From Taeniopygia guttata (Eukaryota; Chordata; Aves; Passeriformes; Estrildidae), in contig NC_133063.1 of the NCBI RefSeq assembly GCF_048771995.1, positions 73,210,014 through 73,274,013 on the forward strand: 64,000 nt of DNA, given 5' to 3'. The notes beneath the pieces were generated by a model that worked only from the letters and a program-made list of their open reading frames with translations, was not told the origin of the DNA and ran no database searches. Each line of letters begins with the position of its first letter. The first letter of the stretch is position 1. Made by a program: the position numbers and the translations under genes. Shown here piece by piece: positions 51,049-63,079 of the stretch.

Positions 51049-51062
51049 GGGGGGGGGAGGGG
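51049..51062 (+). repeat. G-run (G9 A G4)
   Basis: Nine Gs, one A and four Gs within the large ZDHHC21 intron, next to TTATATAA. A short homopolymer only; likely length-variable. Confidence 0.85.
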
Positions 51063-54000
51063 TTTGTCTTCTAACATTCTTTCATGGTGTGCATGCAAGT
51101 GACAGGTGAGCAGCTCAAGAATATAAAATACTAAACATAGAAAGAATAAATCATATTTGAGAAATTTTCTTTTCTTTTGTCATTAAATACATATTGGGTT
51201 TACTTCTGGTCACTTCTTAGCATTCTTTCTTTAATCTAGATTTTTGTATAAGATGGTTAATTTTGTCAACTACAATTACGTTCAGCCTGAAAACTATTAT
51301 TTCTATTTAAAGGTTAAACCCCCCATATCAGACTCATGTGCTAAATGAAAAATAAAGCTATACTCTGTTACTTCTAGGGAATAGTTCTGCACTCATCTAT
51401 GTTCTGATTAATTTAGTTAAATAGATTTCCAATTTATTTCTTGGCTATTAGATAATGACTCAATGTAAAAAAAACATCTAAAAATGGAGGCACTACAAGC
51501 AGATCTCTTAACTTCAGGCTATTTCCAATCCATGGCATGTTTGGTGCAGATAGCTGCATAACAAGAGACATGACAAAACATATTATATTTACTGATCCTT
51601 ATAAATACCTCAAAAATATAAGGGAAAATATTTAAGAAATAGCTGTTGATCTTCACACAGAAGTCATTTTAATAGTCTGATGTCTATATCTGACAAGCAA
51701 CATGTAAACAAAATGTATTCAGCCTCTGGAACACTCAAATATCATTTTCATAGTTACTTATCTTCAAGTGGTTAAAGGTGCTACCTTAACTATTAGGAAA
51801 ATATATTAGTTAAAGGACTTTCTCTTTGAGTGATGAACCAGGAATAATTTTGACATGATACGTGATGATATTTTATACTTCTAGCACAATATAAAATCTG
51901 ACTACATTTTCTAACTTTCTAACATCTTCCTCAAAATATGGTAAATTATTAATTTCAATAAAAATATTTATATTTACATAAGACCATGCAGTGATCTTTT
52001 GCTACCTAGAACGTCTTACACTTCTATTTATTCCTACATTTAAAATAGCTCATAAAAGAGGGTGGGTTTTTCTATGATAAATATGTATTTAAAAATGTCA
52101 GAATACATTCATTAAAAATGCTAAACAAAGTACAAACCTATTTGAGAGAAATAAGGTAAAGATACAAAAAAAATTACATAGTTACACAAACTCATACTCA
52201 AAAACCAGGACATTACTAATTCCTGACAATTCAATTTATAGAACTTCACACAGTCTTCTAATAGGAGATCTAGCTATAGGTGGATTAAAGGTAAAGACAG
52301 GGAAAGGAGAAGGGATAAGAATAACGAGGAAGAGGAAGACAGATAATGTTGACATTAGTTTATTTTCTGTTAGTAATTTGCAGTTACTCTTTCAGGGTTA
52401 TAGTTTATATACACGTTGCTTTCCCTCTGTAATTATTTTATATCTTTCTCTATACTGTAGCCACATAAAGAATACAATTGCCTGGAAATCCCAATTTCCC
52501 CCACCAATCCTAATTTTTAATATGCTAAACTTAATTATGAGGATTAATAGTTCCTTGATTACACTTCTGCCATGTTTGAAAAAACAGGAAAGCCCTTAGT
52601 ATTCACTAATCAAAATAGTATTTAATAGATTATCTGATTAAAGATATGATTGCAAATATTTTTAATTACAAGATACTTATTAATAAAGACAAAAAGCATT
52701 TAAGCAGAACTAGATCACTCGACACTCTGCATATTTAATAAGCAATGGATCAATACTATAAAATACACAGAGAATTAAAAAGCTCTTGATTTTACTAACA
52801 GAATAACTGCAGCTACATTTTCATTATTTTGAAACACAATCTTGGTAAAAAGATTGGAAAATTACCCAGTGAAATACACTTGCTAATTTAAGGTGAAAAG
52901 AAGAAACACAGCAACAAAAAAAAGCAAGTATCAGCATATTTAAAAGCTTCTAAGGGGAAAAATGTATGTAGTAGATACCATACTGTGCACCAGGCAGGCT
53001 GTTGAATACTATTTTCCCTTCTACCCTTCCTACAGAAAATAAAGGGAAATTTCTCTTTTCCACATCCAGAAAGTACTGATGCTAGAGGATGCTGGCATAT
53101 CACTGTACACCATTCAAACAGTTAATTAACAGGAAACCCTGGTAGCATTAATTAAATTAATAAAGTCAATGTCCACTTAGTTTATTATAATACATCCACT
53201 ACCTTGCACAAAGGCCACATGGTATCTATTAAATTTATAAAAGCCTATCCATTAAATAGTTCTGCCCCAGAGAAACAAGTTAATTACTAAATCATTTCAA
53301 TGAAAAGTTTTCCTCTGCAATACTAGCATAAATCACATTAAATCATATTTAATGGACCATAACGGAAGAATGAAGAAAATTTCTTTTCTTCCATAGAAAT
53401 AGTTTGTTACAACATATGGAAAAATGAAAACACTGTTTAGTGTTTGAGATAAAAACAATCAAAGGTAATCCTTTAAAATTAGGGTTCAGATTAGTCTCTG
53501 CAAAGGATGCTGTTTAACTGAAACATCTGGTAGTGTTACGTTGAGAGACAGGCCTTTTTTAACTTTGGAAATGAGATTAGTAGATCAGTTATTTGTAAGT
53601 GTCCAAGTAATTTCTAATTATTTTATCTGGGTCACAGATAATCCGCTTTTACACGGCTCCCACAATGACATCAGAGGATCACTGTTGAACTGATTATCCT
53701 GTTACCTTCCACCATCCATGGGAAGACCGGATTTTCCTTTTGTACAGAGAAAGAGAAAGAAGTGGCTGATTGCTTCAGACAGGTGGCAGCCAAGAAAATA
53801 AAGAATACCACAGATCTTGAGAGGAAGAAAATCTCATATATGCAAAAGGTACCAGCTTTTAAAAAGCAGTCAACAAACTGAATACTTCTTAGCAGTGTCT
53901 GGTGCAAGTTAAAAACTCATTACATATGAGCAAATATCAAAATAATCAGAAAATACATTGTTTAAAAAACAGTATGCCATGGCATTTTTTACATGTTCTA

Positions 54001-54356
54001 TAGTAATGCCTTGTAGATCAAACATAACCAATAGAATAATCATGCACTATAAACAGAAAAACTGGTTTATTATCATTTAAGTCATAATGTGAAAGACAGA
54101 GAAATAATTTCTTAAAACTAAAATGGAATATGAGTGAAAAAAATGCAAAAGCCAGGGCTAATCTTCTACTAATATACACATGAGTATCCTGGCCATTCCA
54201 CCTTTTTTAAAAAGACTGAATCAAAGTTCTCTTTTTAAAAGAGCTCTGTGCCTTCAACAACCATACATCAGAAACAATCTGGGGCTGATAAAACAAACTT
54301 TTTTCTCTTGGTGAATTTTTTCCTTTTCCTACAAATAAATCAATAAATAGGCAAGT

Positions 54357-54416
54357 TATGGGTTTTGGGGGTTTTTGGGGTTTGTTTTTTTTTTTTTTTT
54401 TTTTGGAGGGTTTGGG
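54357..54416 (+). repeat. G/T-rich low-complexity tract
   Basis: Runs of G (GGGGG, GGGG, GGG, GGG) separated by T runs, including a stretch of about 20 T, in the large ZDHHC21 intron. The G-runs are on the plus strand, so they would be C-runs in the transcript. Confidence 0.85.
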
Positions 54417-57400
54417 TTTTTAAATATCTATTACATATAAAAATGAGAGGAAAAATATTGAAAAACACATGTCAAGAAAATATGTTTTGAGAAAGCGATT
54501 AAGTTTCTGTGTACTGTTTGATTTAGCTTCCCAGTAAATGTTATTCTTTCATATAATGACATGAAAAAAAAGCAAATGGAAATAAAAAATAGTAACACAG
54601 ATACATCCTTCTCAATACTTTCTTCTAGCTTAAGTGCAAAGCACTCTTTTCTAGATAAACTTTGGTTTTGTCACTTCAACACAATGTCGTGAATACACGC
54701 AAGCAACTGTTGCACAATACAGATTGTCTGTATTTTTTTTTTCACAGAAGATTTTAAAACTATCTGAGATGGACAAAGTGATAATTTACCTATAAATTAT
54801 ACTTCTATGACATACAACAAAGCCCCACTAAAAACCTACATCTCTACCTTCATGGATTTTAACTGTCTATACGGGAGCTATCTTATCCTGTAGTGATTAG
54901 GAGGAAAGACTACTTGTGGAGTACAAGCAGCTAGAGGAGGTCTGAAGTAAAGAGTAACAATAATCTTTAAAATTGTTACTTTCAGTGAGAGAGTAAAAGA
55001 GTTGGACCCTTTTAAGGTGCAACTCCTGAAATTCTTTCTGGTATGTTTTTGTTTTACTTAAAAGTTTGCTTCTACTTTTCAAACAATGTAATTTAAAAAG
55101 AACACAGGCTCCAGTTAAGGAATATAAAATTCTAAATTACTCTACAAAAAATGACAAGGAATAGAGGATTGGTAAAGGAAGTAACAGGCTGGCCTTCAAC
55201 ATAATTGCATAACCATTTTGGAAATTAAAACCTGTGCTTTAATTAATGGGTGAAACCAATTTTTTCCATCCAGTTCTCTAAAAACTTGAATATTTTAAGT
55301 AATAATACTAATTGTTGATAAGATTTTATGAGGAGTATCTTCTTAAGAGTCCTAGAGTTCCTAAATTAGGATTTTAAATTTCTCTCTATTTCAGAGGCTT
55401 ATGAATTAGAGAGAACCTAGATATTTCTATTTTCATAGTATCCAAATAAAACTTCCCCGAGAGTAATGTAAAATACATGCTAGAAGAAGTATCCAAATTC
55501 AGGATGATAACAAAATCAGAGGCAAATAAAGGTCAGGGAAAGCAACTGGGGAAGGAGGAAGAAATTAGCCATGTGCCCCTTCTGATAGAAGTGTGTTTCA
55601 CATATGCTAGTTTCTAGGGAGAAAGCACTAATCCTGTATACAGAGGCCACCTCAGCTGCTCCCCTCTTCATCAGAACAATTCATGTCAGAAGTTCCTCTA
55701 AGGACAGTTTTTGCCAACCAGCTGTTCTCCTCTCATTGTAGGAAGTCACCTCCTTTGCTCTTTGGCTTCCTGGACCTCCAAATGAGTTATGAATAGCCTT
55801 GTGCTAATGATACCATAACAGTGATACCGCAATCACAGTGGTGGCAAACGTACTCGGAGAAATTACTGTGTGGTAGGTACTTAGACTATTAATCACCTTA
55901 TCAAGCACTAGAGTCTCAAGAACATTCTCCCTGTAAGAGACAAATTTTAGTACACAGCTCACAAAGTTTTCATTTTTACCAGAGAGCACATTTTTTCCAT
56001 TTACTGAACACACATGAAGCAGGATAACAGCAGAACACACACATATGGAGAATATATGCATATTTTTCTTAAATACCTTTTTAAAAATTGATCTACTGTT
56101 ATACCAAATGAGTTACACAATGACAGGCAGAGATCAGTCAACTGTGCAACAAACCTGGATTTTGCAAAGTGCCAGCACACATGGCAGAATACTTCACCTG
56201 CACTTCATACTGTGCTGCTTTGCTTTTCTGTTTTTAGCTACTGCCCTGTTCCAGAAAAACATGATTGAGGATATTTATGCATTCAGCCAGATATTTTATG
56301 ACTTCTGAAAATATATATCAAAGAGGAGAAAATGCCAATCCTCTGAAAACCTTTGAAAAACTTCAGCTCATTTTTATGGTTTGTCAATCTAGCACTTAGT
56401 GTTAGATTCTAGTGGAGTGTAACTCTGCTTCTAAAAATGTACACAAAGATCACATGCAAATTTATTATACATTAAACTTTATCTATCTTCGTGCTTTAAA
56501 AAAAGGATAAACCTATGTAAATATAAATCAAGAATCTGGATTTTTTTAATAAGCATATCCAATATTCCTTGAAAAAATGGGCCCTAGCTTTATATTCTAA
56601 GATGCAACACAAACTATTGGCTTCATTTCTGGAAAATTATGTAATGATTATGTAATGGAGAATCAGCATGTCTTGTTACAAAAGGGTTAAAGTTTGATTA
56701 ATCTTAGATTTATCTTTCTTTCCAAAAGTTTTTGCAGAAGTTGCAATGTTAAACACCAATGAATGTTAACCTGCTGGACTCATTCAGCAAACTTTAGATC
56801 ACAGAGCTGCAACACTTATTGTCTCTACTATTTAAAACCAGCTTTTTTTCCCAGGAGCTGTGGAATTAATCTTGGTAGGTGTTAAACTGCAAAAAGAGGC
56901 ACAAGAGCGTGAACTACAAGAACGTGTATTACCTGTTTTCCCATGCAAGCATGAGTTTGCCTCTTTCAAAAGGTCCATGCTCTTGTCTCTTGCACACATA
57001 TCTAGGCAGGTTCAGCAATCATTGAAATTAATACTTCCAAGAACAGATATGGAGCAATTCATATTACATGAATGCTTTAACTGTATATCCATACTTCCAA
57101 GCATCTTAGTTTGTTTCATAGTCATTTTCTGCACTATCACACTTTAATGATTGCGTTCTGCTATCAAATTTTGATCTATACTTTATACTAAGTTAATTTC
57201 ATCACTAATTCTGTATTTAATATAGAGCTCATTTCAGACACCATTTGCTTAATTTACACAGGAAGGCTAAATGCTGAACAGTAACTCCAGCACAGAACAT
57301 AGCAGAAACGTCTGTGTTCATGGTTCAATGCTTCTACAGGGCTTGAATGCCTTGCATACTCAATGCGCTCAGCTTCTGGGTGGGTATACCAGTTTTGTTG

Positions 57401-57908
57401 CTTTACCACTACAGGCATGTATTCTGGGAGCCTGCAGAGAAAATACTAACTCACCTGCTGCCCTCTCCTCTGTCCTTTCCAGTTGCTAGGCAAAGCTTCA
57501 GTGCTTTGTAGGAAGCAAGACTCAACACTACAGTGCTGGCAAGCAAAAACCATTTGCACCGAAAAAATTTCTGACACCACTTATAGACCAAGCACAACTG
57601 CAACAAACAGACTTGCTTTGTTTGTTTGAAGTCTAACTGATTGTTGCCAAGCATATTTCCTCAAAATGACTGTATTATTTACTCTTCCTAATTCTGTATT
57701 TACAAAAAAAGGAATGAAAAGGGGGAAGACAATTGTGCTGCTGCTATGAAATGCTCTGAGTGGGAGATGGACTACATGACCTACATTCTTCAGTGAGTCA
57801 ATGCAACACCATCCACATGATGTGAATTAATTAATGATTGGAGATAGACCTGTAATGGCTTTCTACTTCCCCAGCAATCCCATCAAGCCTAAAGGCTTGT
57901 CCATATAA

Positions 57909-58025
57909 CAGTAGTCCCTCTACTTTTGGGGGATACGTAGGGCGCAGTGAGAGGCCCTAATAAATATCTGTAGTTTTTAGCATCTACCTCTCATAGACCA
58001 TCCACATCCACAATTACTGTAGTAC
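57909..58025 (+). mobile_element. Possible Tigger (Tc1/mariner) transposon scrap
   Basis: CAGTAGTCCCTCTACTTTTG followed by GGGGATACGTAGGG resembles the terminal inverted repeat of Tigger-type elements (CAGTAGTCCCCCCTTATCC then GCGGGGGATACGTTCC, from memory). A possible opposite end, TTACTGTAGTACG, is near 58013-58025. The middle shows no transposase. This is one short match recalled from memory and the element would be very old, so confidence is low. Confidence 0.3.
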
Positions 58026-58650
58026 GTTTGCTTCACAAAGCTTGGCAAAGACAACAGAAGAGTGCCCAGGCATGCTGCAGCTCAGCGATTATGATTTCAG
58101 CAGAAAAACTGGAGTAAAAAATGTTATTACCCCACACCTGTTCCAGTGTAGCTGCCAACTCAGTAAGTGAATAGGATGTGCTTCACAATATACTATACAA
58201 CTGACAGAGACAAAAAGACTTGGCAGCACTTTATAAATAGAGTGCAGTGGTGGCAGCAGCCTGAAAGTGTTAAGGCTCAGGACAGCAAACTTACAACTGG
58301 GCATTTGTGCCTGTTACAGTGGCAGTGCAATTGGTATCCTGTGTCAGAACAGAAACAGCCCAGGTTTCAGGTATATCTGACAGAAACAGGTTCAGTCTGA
58401 GAGGTCTTATTTCACATCCAGTAATAGTACCTGAATGGATGCTGATGGTCACTACTAAAATTTAGTCCAGCTTCTGGCAGCATACAGACCAAAATCATAC
58501 TTAGGGTCTGCTTTCCTTGTTTTCTTCATTATCCCTTCTGTGCTTTAGTGTAGTACTGATCAGATGGGTTTTCTGATCCTTCTCATAGATATATCCTTCG
58601 CATGAAACGCAAACTTTAAGGAATTTAGAGATTTTAGAGGAGCCAAGATT

Positions 58651-59247
58651 TTAGTTAGAAATAAGCCTTACTAGAGTTAATTAAAATAATAATAATAAAT
58701 TATTTTAGCCTTGATGAAGTTAGGAGTTAGTAGTTAACTAATAATTAATTGCTTGTCAGTACAATGTTTAGTTAGCTGGGTTTATAATGAAGAACATAGA
58801 AACTGACAAACAGCTTTTAGGAACATAAGACAATTGTGGGCCTCCTCTGTTCTGAAACCAATTGAAGACAAGGAATGGGAGTTCTACCAAGAGTTCATTT
58901 GTCATATTTGCATTGAAAAGGTAGAAAGGTCAGAACGAAGAAGACTTCATTTACTTCCTCACTTTGGGACCCCTCCCCATGAAAGGGACACCGACCCATT
59001 TCAAGGGACAAACTACGCATGCTTAATAGCTTTTTGGAGTGATTAGCATACGAAGCGGGGAATGGGATGTACCAAAATTATGAATATGTATTTGTATTTT
59101 GTGTATTCAATACTTGTATGGATAAAAAGACTCTGTAATCACCTGGAAGGTGCAGTGTGTATTTGGGAGCTATCCCACACGCTGCCCAGCATCGAATAAA
59201 CATACCCTTTCTAACTTTTAATTGTTAGAGAGTTTTCGTCCGTCACA
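58651..59247 (+). mobile_element. Endogenous-retrovirus LTR in a ZDHHC21 intron, antisense
   Basis: The stretch has LTR architecture. It starts with AT-rich U3 (GTTAGAAATAAGCC, TAGGAGTTAGTAGTTAACTA). At about 59120-59150 there is AAAAGACTCTGTAATCACCT, then GAATAAACATACCC (polyadenylation signal at about 59193). A short R/U5 follows, ending GAGAGTTTTCGTCCGTCACA. The TG..CA 3' end and the AATAAA followed by about 50 bases of U5 fit ERVL/ERV1-like avian LTRs. It opposes the gene, the orientation generally tolerated in introns. The short frame inside it (58834-59046) is not a known protein. The left boundary is uncertain by some tens of bases. Confidence 0.7.
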
Positions 59248-60668
59248 GCTGGATATCAGTACTAGATCAATATCCATATTTTTAAAATAAATCACTCATA
59301 GTATATATGATAACTAAAACAACATTCATATTTCATTATCTGAACAATTAGGCTCACTAAGTTTCTGTCTCTGTCTCACCTTTTACAGGTGAGCAGAATT
59401 CACCACATCAGCCAGATAGCCACCATAGTGGTGGTACAGAAAAACATCCCAGCTCTAGATGATGCAGACATGAAGGCAACATTTAAACAGAGAAGAGAAA
59501 ACATGTCAGCAAGACCCTGGAACAGAAATCAGCCACACAGTAAAGGTGCACAAAGGTAAATCTGCTGACCTGCAGGTTAAGAGTACATGTGGAACATAAT
59601 ATAGTATAGTAGCTGGAGAATGGTAGTAATAATAGCCAGTAATGATGGTAATAATAATAGATAGTATAACTACCATGACAGGAAAAGCAAAAGGCAGTAA
59701 ATATGTAAAGGTAAAACCAAAAAGCAGTATTATTGCTTTATCTAACATAATTTAAAACTACACTGTAATTTTTTTTTCCTTTATTACATACAAAAGAATT
59801 ACACGATACAGTTAGGTTTTCCATTATGTACTTACAAAAGTTAATACTGTGCAAATCTTCATAATTCCGAAGTAAAATCTCAGGCAGATCTCCGACATTG
59901 TAGCATCAAAAAGATGCTGCCATCTTGTACATTATTGTCTTTAAAAAAGGTTCAGCAGGCTACATCACAGACTCTTTCAACATGTACACAGCAAACTAAT
60001 GCACTCTCTCTGTCATGTTGAACAATATTACATTTTTATGGATTCTCAAGATAACTTCACAAATTTGCTGGCAGCTATTAACTTCTAATGTACAGAACAG
60101 GATGTTACACCAAAAAAAGGTTGTTTCTTGTAAGTATTTATTACATTACCAAATTAATTTAACTGAATTTTTTTTCCATGCAGACGATATTTTTTTCTGT
60201 ACATCTAAATGCAGAATACCCATCTGGACTGTAAACAGCACAATTATATTCCACAGTTTAGCAAATAAAGACATGAACATAAGCATATTTATCAAAATAC
60301 TTAACAAAGATGCTGTGTTCTCAAAATTTGATTTATCAGTTAGCCTCACTGTCACGTGAATTTTGACAAGGCTTCACAAGTGTTTAAAATAAAAACAAGA
60401 ATCAGCTTCATATCTTGTACACTGTGTAATGCCAGGATATGGCATGAGTCTATTTTACTAATACAAATCACGAAACTTTCTTGAAAGTGTAATTATTAGA
60501 CACTAGTTTGTTAGAAAGCTTCTTGGATTTCACTAGTGTCCAAAGGCTTGACAGACCATGTATCAAACAAGTGCCTCATAGTCTTCCCTTAAATGCAATC
60601 CGCTTTTCTGCTTTGACTAATTGTACTGAAAATAAAAGTAATATATACTTCTAAAATTAGATACTTAC

Positions 60669-60785
60669 AGTGAAAATACCCACTAGCTGAGTGTAAAAGA
60701 GTCGACTTATTCCACCTAATATTATTAGACCCATGAAGGCAGATATTCTTAGGAGAGCAAGTTCATGTCTAAATACAAACACATC
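60669..60785 (-). CDS. ZDHHC21: ZDHHC21 exon encoding transmembrane helix 4
   Basis: On the minus strand the acceptor TATCTTGTTCTAG is followed by 117 bases (39 codons, phase 0 at both ends) and the donor GTAAGTAT. The peptide starts DVFVFRHELALLRISAFMG, continues with a hydrophobic stretch rich in I, L and G, and ends FYTQLVGIFT. It aligns along its length with the ZDHHC21 segment DLFVFRHELA...LFYTQLIGIIT that I recall from mammals. The hydrophobic part is the fourth membrane-spanning helix. Several substitutions in the helix are conservative. The preceding exon (third helix) and the DHHC catalytic exon were looked for up to 64000 and not found, so they lie to the right of the window. Confidence 0.96.
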
Positions 60786-62708
60786 CTAGAACAAGATAGA
60801 AAGAAGAGAGACTTTAGCAGTTACAAATTAATTAAAGTCTTTGAACCAACTGAAAATAGCAGAAAGAGATGTAAGAGGTGCTCTCAAAGCCTTAAAGCTG
60901 AAGGCAAATATTGAATTCTGAGCTACATTGCACATCGCTGGTATATTTATTTATGTGTTAATAGCAGAAACTAATAATATTTTATTTATACATGTTAACA
61001 GTTGGGGGTTTATATTGCCAGACTGTTAAAAAAACTCCTTCAAGTAGTTGAGGTTTTGGGAATAGATCAAGCTCAAATGGATTATTTCTAAATCTTCCAT
61101 CTCAAACTATTACTATTATTGCCAGACTATTACACACAAGCTATATAATACAGGAAAACTATTCCATTAAATGGTCTGATTTATTATACCTCAGCCACCA
61201 GGCACAGCACATTTCATTTTTACATCACCTCTTCTGAAAGAAAATAAACATTGCAAGATCAACACTTGAAAATTGTACCTACAAAGTCGAAGTACCTATA
61301 CTGAATTGTTCTTACTGTAGTGCTGTCTATTATCCAATAGAAACGTATCTCCAACTTTTAAATTTTGGCCTTGAGCAGATTACTGCCACTTTGGATAAGG
61401 GTGAACAGTACAGATGCTTCAGGGCACACAAAAATATGGATGTATTTGATATCTGCACTGGAAAGTCTGTTCTCAACCACCAGAAAATAAGACAAGGATT
61501 ACAGAATGTTATGTAATGTCTTAAAAGGATAGAGCACCTTATTTTTATCACAGATAAATATAAGGTGGTAGTTACATTAAGTGCACTGTGAGTTCAGACC
61601 CCATTCTCTTATTTTTAAGTTACAATTATGTTCTCAAGGCTTTCATTTGAATATACACATCTGTTTTTCCACTTACTAAAGTTAGACCATGGCAGGAAAG
61701 TATTAAAACCTTCCAAGTAAACTTTATATTACAACCAGAATATATAAGAGAATTGAATTAAAAAAAAAAAAAATCCCCCAACCAATCAACAAAACAACAA
61801 CAAAAAACAACAATAAGCCCCCACCCCCCTCCCCCCCCAACACTGTTTATGTGCAACCACTAGAACTTGAGGGAGCAGAATATTGGGTTTTAATTAAACA
61901 GAGAATAGTTAACACAAATTATGTTAAGCAGAAAAAAAAAAAAAAAAGTCTAATTTTTCATTTAAATAATTTCCATGAAGGTTCAAAATATAAACCCAGG
62001 AAAAAAGTTTAAACTACCTACTAAAGCTGTGAAGTATTTAGTATTTAGTGAACAACTAGAAATCAGTAGTTAAGCAGCCAAACCAAAAAACAATCCCCAA
62101 CAGTCTTTTCTGAACTATTGTAACAATGCATCCCCTCTCCCCTCACTTGTTTACACTGGCCTTTCTTGCCACTGTAGAAAATAGATTAATTTCCATTTCT
62201 TTTAATGCTTCTTACTCATTAATGAGTTAATTCAAAGATAAATCAACTCAAAATAAAAGCAGCCATACTATCCTTTATTCCCCTTTCCATTAGCTAATAA
62301 AAGCTTTAAAGAAAAGCATGGTAAGACACACCTTCTACTAATTTTAAAATACTTCTTCATATCATCGTTATGCTTTATTATATTTGAAATGCTATGATGT
62401 ATTCAAGCTCAACTTCACAGAAAACAATAAAATATAAGAGTGCCAACAGCAAAGTTAAATTCTGAATCTAGCATGACACTCCCTCATTAGCACCTCCTGC
62501 AACTTTCATTTACAAGAGTTCCTTCTCTGGAACACCATTTTCAGCCTGAAAAAAATACATCACCAAACACACAACAAAAGAAAACCCTAGCATACACAAG
62601 AGAAGTTGCATTTTCTACTGAGTCTTTTAAACCATGTTAAACTAGAGTTACCTTTAAAAATACCATTACAGAGAGATAAACTAGATAGACCATTTAACAA
62701 TAAAGAAC
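60786..62708 (-). other. ZDHHC21: ZDHHC21 intron upstream of the helix-4 exon (partial)
   Basis: The intron continues to the right beyond 64000. In this part there is an A-rich then C-rich tract (about 61760-61838) and otherwise AT-rich unique-looking DNA. No third-helix exon was found, although it was searched for by its expected peptide. Confidence 0.8.
61760..61838 (+). repeat. A-rich then C-rich low-complexity tract
   Basis: A run of A is followed by CAA/ACA-rich sequence and then 21 bases that are almost all C (61818-61838). On the transcribed sense (minus) strand this is a G-rich tract followed by GTT/T-rich sequence, in a ZDHHC21 intron. Confidence 0.85.
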
Positions 62709-63078
62709 ATAGAATCATAGAATCACAGAATGGTCTGCATTGGAAAGGACCTTAAGGACACCCTAGTCCCAACTTCCCTGCTGTGGAAGGGACACTTTTC
62801 ACTGCAGCAGGTTGCTCAAACCTCCATCACATTTGGCCTTAAACACTTCCAGGGACAGGGCATCCGAAAATTCTCTAGGCAATTTCTTCCAGTGCCTCCT
62901 GAGCCTCTGAGTAAAGAAAATCTTCTTAATATGTTATCTAAACCTACTCTGTCAGTTTGAGGCCATCCCCGCTTGTCCTGCCACTACATGCTTCTGTAAA
63001 TAGAAGCACATTATCTTTCTTGTGGGATCCCCTCAGATAACGGAAACCTTCTCTTTTCAGGATGAACAAACCCAATTC
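62709..63078 (-). mobile_element. CR1 LINE 3' fragment
   Basis: The left edge AGAATCATAGAATCACAGAATGG is the reverse complement of the CR1 3' end with its ATTCTATG-type short repeats. It is followed by the typical 3' segment: TTGGAAAGGACCTTAAGGAC, then CACTTCCAGGGACAGGGCATCC, CAGTGCCTCCTGAGCC and CTTGTCCTGCCACTACATGC. These are characteristic words of avian CR1. Only about 370 bp of the 3' end are present, which is the usual 5' truncation or an interruption by the next element. It lies in a ZDHHC21 intron in the same orientation as the gene and has many point changes, so it is not recent. Confidence 0.9.
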
Positions 63079-63079
63079 A

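Larger units (their letters stand above)
46747..60668 (-). other. ZDHHC21: ZDHHC21 large intron, 13.9 kb
   Basis: Defined by the donor at 60668 and the acceptor at 46747. Its contents that I can name are a polypyrimidine CCCT repeat (49112-49202), a small tandem duplication (49711-49776), a G-run (51049-51062), a G/T-rich tract (54357-54416), a possible Tigger fragment (about 57909-58025) and an antisense LTR (58651-59247). The rest is AT-rich and I recognise neither exons nor repeats in it. Confidence 0.9.

Noticed and set aside
58834..59046. 70-codon frame in the intronic LTR
   Set aside because: It lies wholly within LTR sequence and matches no retroviral protein.
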